Both the position numbers and the translations under genes were made by a program. Under the pieces are notes generated by a model. That model made no database searches, was not told the origin of the DNA, and saw nothing but the letters and a program-made list of their open reading frames with translations. This document shows positions 6,991 through 15,184 of a stretch of DNA of 37,737 nt, one piece after another; within the stretch, counting starts at the first letter, position 1, and each line of letters starts with the position of its first letter. The stretch spans positions 1 to 37,737 of the forward strand of contig NZ_AKJE01000096.1 in assembly GCF_000282495.1 (NCBI RefSeq). Direction: 5' to 3'. The DNA is from Pseudomonas sp. GM79 (GTDB lineage Bacteria > Pseudomonadota > Gammaproteobacteria > Pseudomonadales > Pseudomonadaceae).

Positions 6991-8337
6991 ATGCTCGATT
7001 TTTCTCACGCCCCCGGCGAGCTGATCGCTCGGTGCGATCAGGGCGTACTCGACCCCAACTGCCATGCCGACACGCAAAAGTTTCATGACGGCATAGGCTC
7101 CCTGGATTTGCTCCGTGCCTTGCGCGTCAGCCGCCAGAAACGACGCCCGATCGCCCTGAACGTGCAGTTGCCTTCCCGGCTCAAGCCATCCTTTTGTTCC
7201 CCGCGCGATGCCTCCTGCGAGCATGGCGACATCGAACAGTACCTCCAGCGCCTGGAACACGAGATCGACCTCGTCGGTTGCCACCTGAGTTCGCAGCAGC
7301 GGGTCGAACAATTTCATCTGGGCGGCGGAACACCCATCAGCGCTGATCTCGAGCGGCTGATGAGTCATCTGCGTGGCCGGTTCAACTTTCTCGAACATGA
7401 GTGCGGCGACTACAGCGTTGACGTCGACCTTCACCATACCGATTGGACGACCATGGGCGCGCTGCGCAACCAGGGATTCAATCATGTCAGCATTGGCGTT
7501 CCGGATATCGACACCGACTGTGACATGTCGGTGGCCTGCTATCAGAACCCGGCCCCCATTCATTCACTGATCGATGCCGCCCGCACCTTTGGTTATCGAT
7601 CGATCAATGTCGATCTGGGTTTTGGCCATGCCTGGCAAACGCCAGAAAGCTTCGCGCTGAAGCTGGCGGCGATCATTGAGCTGGAGCCGGACAGGTTGAT
7701 GGTGTTCGACTATGCCCGACCACCACGCCGCTATCGGCCAAGGCTCGGCGGCAAGGTCAGGGAACTGTGCAGCCAGGACGATAAAGGCGCGATGCGCCAG
7801 ATCGCCTTCGAACAGTTGATCGCTGTGGGCTATCACTACATCGGTATGGGGCAGTTTGTGCGGCCCGACGATGATCTGGCGATCGCTCAGGAGCGCGGCC
7901 GGTTACGTCGCACGTGTGACGGTTTTACCCGTCACGGCTATTGCGACCATATCGGCTTCGGTTTGGGGGCTATCAGTCAGATCGACGATTTGTACACGCA
8001 AAACACCGACGCAATCGAGCGCTATCAGCAGCAACTGGACCGGGGCCAATTGCCGACGTCTCGTGGCTGGCGTTTCGAGGCGGGGGATCAGATACGGCAC
8101 ATGGTCATGGAGCGTCTGGCGTGTGATCAAGAGCTGGATATCCGCGCCATCGAGCGGCGCTATGGGCTGATTTTCCATCAGTATTTTTCATCTGTCTGGC
8201 CATTGCTGGAGCAATTGAGTCGTGAGGGGTTGATCGAATTGTCGGACCGTTTCATCAGCATTCTTCCCGCCGGCCGGCCGGAAGTGGATGCCATTTGCAA
8301 CCTGTTTGAAAAAGATTCGGGCAATGCAAGGCATTAA
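6991..8337 (+). CDS. HemN paralogue lacking the radical-SAM cysteines (pseudo-HemN)
   Basis: A 448-residue protein aligning along its length with the HemN that follows. It keeps the SAM-side motif FHLGGGTP (residues 108-115), the IGMGQFVRPDDDLA region equivalent to IGMDHFALPDDELA, and the C-terminal HemN domain. Where HemN has HIPFCKSLCYYCAC, this protein has QLPSRLKPSFCSPR: none of the cluster-binding Cys positions of CX3CX2C is kept, and only Cys69 and Cys76 occur nearby. A [4Fe-4S] cluster of the radical-SAM type therefore cannot form normally, and oxidative decarboxylation of coproporphyrinogen is unlikely. The start at 6991 has GGAG at 7 bases and lies after the predicted transcription start. 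It ends 22 bases before hemN, so the two are probably co-transcribed. It could be a porphyrin-binding or regulatory pseudo-enzyme; the true role is unknown. Confidence 0.8.
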   Translation: MLDFSHAPGELIARCDQGVLDPNCHADTQKFHDGIGSLDLLRALRVSRQKRRPIALNVQLPSRLKPSFCSPRDASCEHGDIEQYLQRLEHEIDLVGCHLSSQQRVEQFHLGGGTPISADLERLMSHLRGRFNFLEHECGDYSVDVDLHHTDWTTMGALRNQGFNHVSIGVPDIDTDCDMSVACYQNPAPIHSLIDAARTFGYRSINVDLGFGHAWQTPESFALKLAAIIELEPDRLMVFDYARPPRRYRPRLGGKVRELCSQDDKGAMRQIAFEQLIAVGYHYIGMGQFVRPDDDLAIAQERGRLRRTCDGFTRHGYCDHIGFGLGAISQIDDLYTQNTDAIERYQQQLDRGQLPTSRGWRFEAGDQIRHMVMERLACDQELDIRAIERRYGLIFHQYFSSVWPLLEQLSREGLIELSDRFISILPAGRPEVDAICNLFEKDSGNARH

Positions 8338-8359
8338 CCCACCTGCGAGTTGATTGATC

Positions 8360-9748
8360 ATGAAACCTGCATTCGATTTCGATCGAGCCCTGGTCGAAAA
8401 ATATGACCGCCCAGGGCCGCGTTATACCTCTTACCCCACGGCGCCGCAGTTTCATCAGGCGTTTGCCGTCGACGACTATCAGCGTGCCGCCTCCGCCAGC
8501 AACCTGGCGGCGGTGCCCAAGCCGTTGTCGGTGTATATCCATATTCCGTTCTGCAAGAGCCTTTGCTACTACTGCGCCTGCAACAAAATCATTACCCGGA
8601 AAACCCATCGGGCCGTCGAATACCTGACGTACCTCAAACGTGAAATCGTGATGCAGGCGGCCTTGTTCGACAGCACGCGCAAGCTCACGCAACTGCACCT
8701 GGGCGGGGGCACGCCGACGTATTTGACCCGTGAGCAGCTGGCGGATCTGATGGACTGCTTGCACCAGGCGTTCGACATGGACGACAGCGATGAGCATGAG
8801 TTTTCCATCGAGGTCGACCCGCGCACCATCAACACCGAGCAGATCCAGTCGCTGCGCCAACTGGGGTTCAATCGCCTGAGCTTCGGCGTGCAGGACTTCG
8901 ATCCCGACGTGCAGGCGGCGGTCAATCGCCAGCAAAGTGAAGAGCAGATCTATGCGCTGGTCGCGGCGGCGCGTGAGGCGCAATTCAAGTCGATCAGCGT
9001 CGATCTGATTTACGGCCTGCCACTGCAAACCGTGAACAGTTTCGACATCACCCTCAGCAAGATCATCGCCCTGCGCCCGGACCGGATTGCCGCTTACAGC
9101 TACGCGCATTTGCCGGAGCTGGTGCGCGCGCAACGGTTGATTCGCCCGGCGGACATGCCGCCACCGGAGCGCAAGCTGGAGTTGCTGGAGTTGACCATCC
9201 GCCGCCTGACCGAGGCCGGTTATGTCTATATCGGCATGGACCATTTCGCCTTGCCGGACGACGAACTGGCGCTGGCCCGCACCCATGGCACCCTGCAACG
9301 CAATTTTCAGGGCTACTCGACCCATGCCGACTGCGACTTGATCGGCCTTGGGGTGTCTTCGATCGGCAAGGTCGGCGACAGCTACAGCCAGAGCGTCAAA
9401 GAGCTTTCGCAGTACTACGCCCGTATCGATCAAGGCTTGTTGCCGGTGCATCGAGGTTACCGCTTGAGCGCCGATGACTTGCTGCGCCGCGAAGTGATCA
9501 GCGACCTGATGTGCCACGGCAGGATCGATTTCGCCAAGTTCGAAGCGGGTCATGGCATTTGCTTCACCGAGTATTTTGCCGATTCGCTGGCGCAACTGGA
9601 CGAGCAGGTGCGTGACGGACTGTTGCAGATTCACAGCGACGAGTTGGTGCTGTTGCCGCAAGGGCATTTGATGATGCGCAGTGCCGCGATGGCATTTGAC
9701 GCCTATCTGGGAGGGGAGCAAAAAGGCCGGTTTTCCCGCACCGTTTGA
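8360..9748 (+). CDS. hemN: Oxygen-independent coproporphyrinogen III dehydrogenase
   Basis: A 462-residue radical-SAM enzyme that converts coproporphyrinogen III to protoporphyrinogen IX without O2, a step needed to make heme for anaerobic cytochromes. The cluster motif CKSLCYYCAC (Cys65, 69, 72, plus the extra Cys74 usual in HemN) and LHLGGGTP (residues 112-119) are intact. The N-terminal RYTSYPTAPQF segment (the HemN trip-wire region) and the C-terminal HemN domain are present, and the length is typical. It lies 22 bases behind its cluster-less paralogue and probably depends on the ANR/DNR box at 6918; no separate box was seen directly upstream. Confidence 0.95.
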   Translation: MKPAFDFDRALVEKYDRPGPRYTSYPTAPQFHQAFAVDDYQRAASASNLAAVPKPLSVYIHIPFCKSLCYYCACNKIITRKTHRAVEYLTYLKREIVMQAALFDSTRKLTQLHLGGGTPTYLTREQLADLMDCLHQAFDMDDSDEHEFSIEVDPRTINTEQIQSLRQLGFNRLSFGVQDFDPDVQAAVNRQQSEEQIYALVAAAREAQFKSISVDLIYGLPLQTVNSFDITLSKIIALRPDRIAAYSYAHLPELVRAQRLIRPADMPPPERKLELLELTIRRLTEAGYVYIGMDHFALPDDELALARTHGTLQRNFQGYSTHADCDLIGLGVSSIGKVGDSYSQSVKELSQYYARIDQGLLPVHRGYRLSADDLLRREVISDLMCHGRIDFAKFEAGHGICFTEYFADSLAQLDEQVRDGLLQIHSDELVLLPQGHLMMRSAAMAFDAYLGGEQKGRFSRTV

Positions 9749-9829
9749 GGCGTCGGGCGCTCTGGCGGTGCTTCAGCAGCAGCCAGCGATGTCGTACTCG
9801 ACTCATTGATCGGCGAGCCATCGAGAAAA

Positions 9830-9843
9830 GTGATCCCCGTCAA
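9830..9843 (+). promoter_or_regulatory. Probable ANR/DNR box
   Basis: GTGATCCCCGTCAA differs from TTGAT-N4-GTCAA at one base. Centred at -41.5 it would place a start near 9878, with only a poor -10 (AAAGAT). It lies about 80 bases upstream of the SDR gene. Confidence 0.5.
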
Positions 9844-9924
9844 GTCAGTATTTCTGCGTCTGTTCAAAGATAGGGGCTCACAACGTCCCCAGTGCTTGGC
9901 ATTAACGATGCCCAGGAGAACATG

Positions 9925-10668
9925 ATGCAAACCGAGTTTCAGGATCGTCTGGCGGTGATCACCGGTGCCAGTTCCGGGATTGGCCTGGCGTTGTGCGCCG
10001 CGCTGTTGCCGCGTGGGGTTAAGGTGCTGGCGATGTCACGCACTGCCGGTGATTTGCCAGCCTTGCAGCAGATCTACGGTGAACGGCTGCAATGGTGTGC
10101 CGGGGACGTCACGTGCGAGGACGACTTGCAAGGGCTGGCCCGGAGGGCGGCGGCGCTGGGGCGGGTGGATTATCTGGTGCCCAACGCGGGCATTGCCGAA
10201 ATGGCCGACAGCCTGGACATGCCGGCCTTCCAGCGCCAATGGGCGGTCAACGGTGCCGGGGCGTTGAACACCCTGGCGGCGTTGCGCGGTGAGTTGGCGA
10301 GCCCGGCTTCGGTGGTGTTTGTCGGTAGTTTCCTGACCGGTTCGAGCTTTCCCGGTCTGGCTGCCTGCATCGCCAGCAAGGCCGCGCTGGTGGCTCAGGC
10401 ACGCACATTGGCGGTGGAGTTTGCGCGTTATGACGTGCGCATCAATCTGGTCTCGCCGGGGCCGACCGCGACTTCGATGTGGGACAACCTGGGGTTGAGT
10501 GACGGTGAGCTCGATGACGTCGCTGACACCTTGGGCAAACGTCTGCTGCCGGGGCATTTCCTCGATGCGTCGGCGGTGGCCAATGTGATTATCTTTCAAC
10601 TGTCCCAAGGCGCCCGGGGTGTTTATGGGCAGGATTGGAAGGTTGATAACGGTTATTCGTTGGGGTGA
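9925..10668 (+). CDS. Short-chain dehydrogenase/reductase-like protein with catalytic Tyr replaced by Cys
   Basis: A 247-residue classical-SDR fold. The cofactor motif TGASSGIG (residues 13-20) is intact, NAG (87-89) is present, and Ser135 and Lys152 sit at the right spacing for the catalytic triad. The Tyr that should be 13 residues after the Ser and 4 before the Lys is Cys148 (AACIASKAAL). Normal SDR proton relay is therefore not expected; NAD(P) binding still is. AGGAG lies upstream of adjacent ATG codons at 9922 and 9925, and the second has the better spacing. A probable ANR/DNR box lies upstream. Its substrate is unknown; its place beside hemN and the nir operon suggests, but does not show, a link to denitrification or tetrapyrrole metabolism. 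Confidence 0.8.
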   Translation: MQTEFQDRLAVITGASSGIGLALCAALLPRGVKVLAMSRTAGDLPALQQIYGERLQWCAGDVTCEDDLQGLARRAAALGRVDYLVPNAGIAEMADSLDMPAFQRQWAVNGAGALNTLAALRGELASPASVVFVGSFLTGSSFPGLAACIASKAALVAQARTLAVEFARYDVRINLVSPGPTATSMWDNLGLSDGELDDVADTLGKRLLPGHFLDASAVANVIIFQLSQGARGVYGQDWKVDNGYSLG

Positions 10669-10721
10669 TGGGTGAACATCCACACTTGGGTTGCGAGGGC
10701 GGTCTGTGGTTTGTTGATCGA

Positions 10722-10990
10722 GTACATATCCATTTCTGCGGCAACGGCTACTTAGGGTTCCGCCCTTACGGCGGGTTACTTTGAAAAGCGCAAAGTAACC
10801 AAACGCTTTCGCCCCTGACGTACGGTGGCTCGCCTAGGCTCGCCATACCCTCACTCCGGTCCTGCTCCGTGGGCCCGCCGCCATCGGCCATCCATGGCCG
10901 GGGGCGGCTAACCCGGCATCCATGCCGGGTTGCCCACTGCGCAGAACCTGCGCTCGGCCTTCCGACGGGGCAGATCAAGATCAAAATCAA
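10722..10990 (+). repeat. Two-hairpin intergenic repeat, copy A
   Basis: It begins GTACATATCCATTTCTGCGG. Two adjacent hairpins follow: CCGCC-CTTAC-GGCGG, then a 10-base stem GGTTACTTTG / CAAAGTAACC around the loop AAAAGCG (10774-10800). The same architecture recurs inverted near 11281-11391 and again at 37626-37737, with compensating changes in the stems. The first 125 bases are the shared part; the rest is GC-rich with small inverted repeats (for example CCCGGCATCCATGCCGGG). Open frames here are not convincing genes. Confidence 0.75.
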
Positions 10991-11100
10991 AAGCCAGATC
11001 AAAAGCCAAAGCGAGGCGGCCTGATAGCCGACCTGATGTTGGTTCGGTCAAGTCGGGTCAGCGGTGGTTGCCCGAATGCCATGCCTGACAAAATTCCAAC

Positions 11101-11189
11101 TGTGGGAGCGGGCTTGCTCGCGAAGAGGCCGTGTCAGTCGATATAGATGTTGAATGTAAGTCCGCCTTCGCGAGCAAGCCCGCTCCCAC
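11101..11189. repeat. REPIN (inverted REP pair, GGGAGCGGGCTTGCTCGCGA class)
   Basis: Two REP units facing each other: TGTGGGAGCGGGCTTGCTCG at the left end and its reverse complement at the right, separated by about 40 variable bases. The same class occurs at 22492-22581 and 33016-33104. It sits between repeat copies A and C. Confidence 0.9.
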
Positions 11190-11280
11190 CATTAACCAGG
11201 GTTGCTTCCAGAGGATGTGGACGATCAAGTCAGCGAAGCGCGCCCGCTTGATGCCCAGGTCGGCCCGCATGCCGAGCCTG

Positions 11281-11391
11281 GGCGAGGCACCGAACGACAG
11301 GGGCAGAAGCGCTTGGTTACTTGGCGCTTTTCCAAGTAACCCGCTGTAAGAGCGGAACCAATAGCAGCCGTTACCGCAGAAACGGATATAA
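11281..11391 (-). repeat. Two-hairpin intergenic repeat, copy C (inverted)
   Basis: Read on the minus strand it has CCGCT-CTTAC-AGCGG followed by GGTTACTTGG / CCAAGTAACC around the invariant loop AAAAGCG, then the conserved tail ending in TTCGGTGCCTCGCC. Together with copy A it fills the 750-base gap between the SDR gene and nirN. No gene is seen in that gap. Confidence 0.75.
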
Positions 11392-11419
11392 ACCCAAACC
11401 CAAGCCCAAGCCCATAACC

Positions 11420-12913
11420 CTAATGCGAAGTCCCCTCCACAAACTCAATCTTGTTACCGACGTTGTACTTACCCGACGGCTTGTTCATCGGCAGTCGCTT
11501 GATCTCCTTAAGGGTGTTGCTGTCATACACAATCAGCGCGCCCTCGGTGGCCCAGATGCTCAGCAACAGGTAGCGACCATCGCGAGTGAACTCGACATGG
11601 GCGGCCGTCTTGCCAGGCATCGGGCGCAAGGTGTGGGCGATTTCCAGAGTCTGTTTGTCAATCAAGTGGATCGCATCGTTATCAGGCCCGAAGAACACGT
11701 CGGTCCAGGCATACCGCGAGTTGACGTGGCTGCGCATGAAGAAGCCCGGCCCCAGGGTCGGAATTTCCTTGATCAGTTTCCAGGTCTTGAAGTCGATGAC
11801 CGAGATCAGTCCCTTGCTGATGTTCGGCGTGGCGAACACCCACTCACCGTTACGTTTCCAGTAGGTCCCGGACCCCAGGTGCGGCATGCCCGGCAGCGGT
11901 ATGTCGGTGACCACCTTGCCACTGTCGAGGTCGATCACCTGGCCGCCCTTGGCCTTGCGCGAGGTGGCCAGCAGTTGCTTGTAGTCCGGTGAAAAGGAAA
12001 AATCGTCCAGCACATCTTCGGCCTTGATACGACGCGGTTCGAAGTCCGGTGTACCGGCATTCGACAATTCCCAGACTTCCTTCACATCCTTGAGCGCCAC
12101 GATGAAACTGTCCCGTGGCGGCGCGGTGTAGACCGCGCTGACCCGTGACGCGGTGCCGTCCTGGCCGATCACCGGGATGGTTTTGACCAGCGACAGATCG
12201 CGGGCATCGAGCACCACAAGGTTGCCCGGCAGATAGTTGCCCACCAGCACCCAGCGGCCATCCTTGCTCACCGCCAGGTTGCGGGTATTGAGCCCGGCGC
12301 GGACCTCGGCGATCAGCTTCAGGTTGTGCAAGTCATACAGGCTGACCCAGCCATCGCGCGAGGCGACGTAGACGAAGCGTCCATCCGGGGAGAACTTCGG
12401 TCCGCCATGCACCGCAAAGTGCGAAGCAAACCGTGCCAGCACTTCGAAGCGATCGCCGTCGAGGATGTTGATGTGATGGTCGCCGGCTTCCACTACCACA
12501 AACAGGTTCAGCGGATCGGCGCCATGTTGTGGCGTGTCGGGCAGTTTGCTGACGTCGGCGAGGATGGAATGACTGCCGCGAATGTCGTCGTTATTCCAGG
12601 TGGGTGGGGTGGCGGGTGGTTGTTGAAGGAAGCTCACCAGCGCATCGATCTGCGCGGGATTGAACACGTTGGCATACCCGGTCATCTGACTCGCGGGGCG
12701 ACCATTCTGGATGACACTGCGGATTTCATCGGGTTTGATCCGGCTCAGACTCTCGGGCAGTAGGGCCGGCCCCGTACCGCCGAAACGGTTGGCGCCATGG
12801 CAGCGCTGGCAATGTTGTTGGTAGAGGGCGGCGGCCGCGTCGGAGGATGGAAGCGCTGCACCGGCATGGGCCGCACCGATCCATAACAATGGGGCAAGCA
12901 GCATGCGCCTCAT
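11420..12913 (-). CDS. nirN: NirN, dihydro-heme d1 dehydrogenase (c-type cytochrome, NirS paralogue)
   Basis: A 497-residue periplasmic protein with a signal peptide (cleavage probably near residue 17-20), an N-terminal cytochrome c domain with CQRCH (35-39), and a C-terminal eight-bladed beta-propeller that binds heme d1. NirN introduces the acrylate double bond in the last step of heme d1 synthesis and helps pass heme d1 to NirS. It resembles NirS in domain order but is shorter. The start at 12913 overlaps the nirE stop (ATGA), with AAGGTGG upstream, showing translational coupling. It is the last gene of the nir operon. Confidence 0.93.
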   Translation of the reverse strand: MRRMLLAPLLWIGAAHAGAALPSSDAAAALYQQHCQRCHGANRFGGTGPALLPESLSRIKPDEIRSVIQNGRPASQMTGYANVFNPAQIDALVSFLQQPPATPPTWNNDDIRGSHSILADVSKLPDTPQHGADPLNLFVVVEAGDHHINILDGDRFEVLARFASHFAVHGGPKFSPDGRFVYVASRDGWVSLYDLHNLKLIAEVRAGLNTRNLAVSKDGRWVLVGNYLPGNLVVLDARDLSLVKTIPVIGQDGTASRVSAVYTAPPRDSFIVALKDVKEVWELSNAGTPDFEPRRIKAEDVLDDFSFSPDYKQLLATSRKAKGGQVIDLDSGKVVTDIPLPGMPHLGSGTYWKRNGEWVFATPNISKGLISVIDFKTWKLIKEIPTLGPGFFMRSHVNSRYAWTDVFFGPDNDAIHLIDKQTLEIAHTLRPMPGKTAAHVEFTRDGRYLLLSIWATEGALIVYDSNTLKEIKRLPMNKPSGKYNVGNKIEFVEGTSH

Positions 12914-13749
12914 ATCGCCACCTTGCCGTGGCGTTGCAGCACCGGAGCGGAGTAAAAGCGCGCCGGGTATTCCTGCTGTTGGGCAGCGAACAGATCGACC
13001 ACTTTGCCGATCACCGTCAGCGTCGGAATGCCCGGTGGGCAATCCAGCGCCAGGGTCGGCAACTGGTGCAGCTTGCCCCGGGCGACGTGCTGGTCGGGAC
13101 GCGTGCCATTGCTGATCAGCGCCGCCGGTGTATCGGCGGCCATTCCGGCTTCGATCAGGCGCTGGGCAATAATCCCGAGGTTCGATAACCCCATGTAAAA
13201 CACCAGGGTCTGGCTGCTGTCGGCGAGGCTGCTCCAGGGCAATTGCAACTCACCATCGCGCTGCAAATGCCCGGTAATGAAGCGGCAGGAGTTGACCAGG
13301 TCCCGGTGGGTCAGCGGAATGCCGGCGTAAGCACTGCAGCCGGAAGCGGCGGTAATCCCTGGGACCACCTGGCAATCAATGTTGCGTTGCAGCAGATACT
13401 CCAGCTCCTCGGCGCCACGGCCGAATATGAACGGGTCGCCTCCCTTGAGCCGGACCACCCGCTGCCCCGAATCGGCGAGGTCGGCGAGCAGTTCGTTGAT
13501 CTGTTCCTGGGGCAGGCTGTGGCAACCGCTGGCCTTGCCGACGTAATGCCGCGCGCAGGTGAGGGGGATCAAGGTCAGCAGCTCGGGGCTGATCAGGCGG
13601 TCGTAAACCACGGCGTCGGCCTGCATCAACAGGCTCCAGGCACGCAGGGTCAGCAAGCGTGGATCACCGGGGCCGGCGCCGACCAGGGCCACTTCGCCCG
13701 GTCTGAACGGGGACGCAAGTGCGGCCGGTAAAACAATCGATGGGTGCAT
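12910..13749 (-). CDS. nirE: Uroporphyrinogen III C-methyltransferase of the heme d1 pathway
   Basis: A 279-residue SAM-dependent methyltransferase that methylates uroporphyrinogen III at C2 and C7 to give precorrin-2, the first committed step toward heme d1. SUMT motifs are clear: VALVGAGPGDPRLLTL near the N-terminus, DAVVYDRLIS, VRLKGGDPFIFGRG, and VPGITAASGCSAYAGIPLTHR. The start at 13749 has AAGGA at 7 bases and gives the family-typical length; upstream in-frame ATGs at 13770 and 13788 lack good sites. It overlaps nirN at its end. Confidence 0.93.
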   Translation of the reverse strand: MHPSIVLPAALASPFRPGEVALVGAGPGDPRLLTLRAWSLLMQADAVVYDRLISPELLTLIPLTCARHYVGKASGCHSLPQEQINELLADLADSGQRVVRLKGGDPFIFGRGAEELEYLLQRNIDCQVVPGITAASGCSAYAGIPLTHRDLVNSCRFITGHLQRDGELQLPWSSLADSSQTLVFYMGLSNLGIIAQRLIEAGMAADTPAALISNGTRPDQHVARGKLHQLPTLALDCPPGIPTLTVIGKVVDLFAAQQQEYPARFYSAPVLQRHGKVAI

Positions 13750-13819
13750 GGGACGTCCTTGGTTCTTCATCAGGTGGGCCGGCCCCATCCTTTGCCAGAT
13801 GGCTCGCCAGGCGGGTGCT

Positions 13820-14998
13820 TCAGTGCATGACGCAAGGGATGGTGATTAATGGCGGCATACCGATTTCTTCATCGCTGAGGTGACAACCGGGGTCCTGGCC
13901 CCAGAGGTTGCCTTCGGCCCAGGCACGAGTGCGGGTATTGCCGTTGCAGATGTTCAACCAGCGGCATTGGCCACAACGGCCACCGACGGCGCGAGGATGC
14001 GCGCGCAGCTGCTGCAACAAGGCGTCCGGCCGGTCCAGCCAGAGCGTGCGGAACGGCGTGTGCCGGACGTTGCCCACCGAGTGCTGCCACCAGTAGGTGT
14101 CAGGATGCACTTCGCCGGTGTTGTCGATGTTGGCGATGCCGCTGCCTGAGGCGTTGCCGCCCCAGGCCCTGAGCATGTGTTCCAGGCGCGGGTAATGTTC
14201 GGGCAGATGCAGGCCCACCCATTGCAGCAAGAGAATCGCGTCGGCGTCGTTGTTGCCGCTGACAAAATCGCTGTCGCGACCCTGCTCGATGTCTTCCCAG
14301 GCCTGTTCGAAAATCAGCGTCATTGCCTCGCGGCTCATCTGCTGCCGGGCGTCGAGCTTGCGGCTGCGTTTGCCGCGACCGCTGTAGTTGAGGTGCGACA
14401 GATAAAATTTCTGTACGTCGTACTCGCGCATCAGCGCCAGCAATTGCGGCAATTGTTGGTGGTTCTCCTGGGTCAGGGTAGTGCGCAGGCCGACGCGAAT
14501 ACCCTGCTCACGACAGAGGCGGATCGCCCGCATGGAGCTGGCGAAGCTGCCCTTGAGTTGGCGGAATGCATCATGGGTGGCTTCCAGGCCATCGATGCTG
14601 ATCCCGACATAGTCGAAATTCGCCGCGCGGATTTGCGTGATGTTCTGCTCATTGATCAGCGTTCCGTTGGTGGACAACGCCACAAACAAACCCTTGGTGC
14701 GGGCGTAGGCGCTGAGCACAAACAGATCCTCGCGCAACAGCGGTTCACCGCCGGAAAGAATCAGCACCTTCACGCCGGCGTCGTGCAGATCGTCGATTAC
14801 GGTCAGTGCGGCGGGCGTATCCAGTTCATCGCGAAAGACGCTGTCGGCGGACGTGGTGTAGCAGTGTTTGCAGGTCAGGTTGCAGCGCCTGAGCAGGTTC
14901 CAGATCACCACCGGCGGCCGGTTGCTGCCCGGTGGGCTGGTTCTGGGGGCAGGCGCCTGACCGGTCAGGGCACGCAGGTATTGGCTGATCCTCAACAT
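13820..14998 (-). CDS. nirJ: NirJ, radical-SAM enzyme of heme d1 synthesis
   Basis: A 392-residue radical-SAM protein with the cluster motif CNLTCKHC (Cys39, 43, 46), the SAM-binding GGEPL segment, and a SPASM-like C-terminal Cys group (CGQCRWLNICNGN and a late Cys) for a second cluster. NirJ replaces two propionates of the isobacteriochlorin (12,18-didecarboxysiroheme) with the oxo groups of heme d1. The start at 14998 follows AAGGAG at 7 bases. The open frame continues upstream through the repeat and into nirH, but that extension is not NirJ-like. A REPIN separates it from nirH, so the otherwise compact operon has a gap of about 180 bases here. Confidence 0.94.
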   Translation of the reverse strand: MLRISQYLRALTGQAPAPRTSPPGSNRPPVVIWNLLRRCNLTCKHCYTTSADSVFRDELDTPAALTVIDDLHDAGVKVLILSGGEPLLREDLFVLSAYARTKGLFVALSTNGTLINEQNITQIRAANFDYVGISIDGLEATHDAFRQLKGSFASSMRAIRLCREQGIRVGLRTTLTQENHQQLPQLLALMREYDVQKFYLSHLNYSGRGKRSRKLDARQQMSREAMTLIFEQAWEDIEQGRDSDFVSGNNDADAILLLQWVGLHLPEHYPRLEHMLRAWGGNASGSGIANIDNTGEVHPDTYWWQHSVGNVRHTPFRTLWLDRPDALLQQLRAHPRAVGGRCGQCRWLNICNGNTRTRAWAEGNLWGQDPGCHLSDEEIGMPPLITIPCVMH

Positions 14999-15047
14999 GC
15001 AAATCTCCTTGAGTCGGGGTGTGTGGCAAACGCAAACCTGATCCCCG

Positions 15048-15184
15048 TAGCAGCTGCCGAGCTTGCGAGGCTGCGTTCGGCTGCGCAGCAGTCGTAAAAC
15101 CTGTGTGCGTGATGTGTCTGACATACCGCACTGCCTGATTTCACGACTGCTGCGCAGCCGAACGCAGGCTTCGCCAGCTGCTAC
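15048..15184. repeat. REPIN (GTAGCAGCTG class) inside the nir operon
   Basis: Two inverted ends, GTAGCAGCTGCCGAG and its counterpart CGCCAGCTGCTAC, each with an inner arm TGCGTTCGGCTGCGCAGC facing the other. Its right edge supplies the TAG stop codon of nirH (15181-15183 read on the minus strand). The same class is present at 26521-26650 after norD. Confidence 0.9.

Noticed and set aside
8255..9721. 488-codon open frame on the minus strand opposite hemN
   Set aside because: Shadow of hemN codon bias; no domain, no start signal.
10766..11349. Several 70-80 codon open frames between the SDR gene and nirN
   Set aside because: They lie in repeats whose conservation follows hairpin pairing, not codons.
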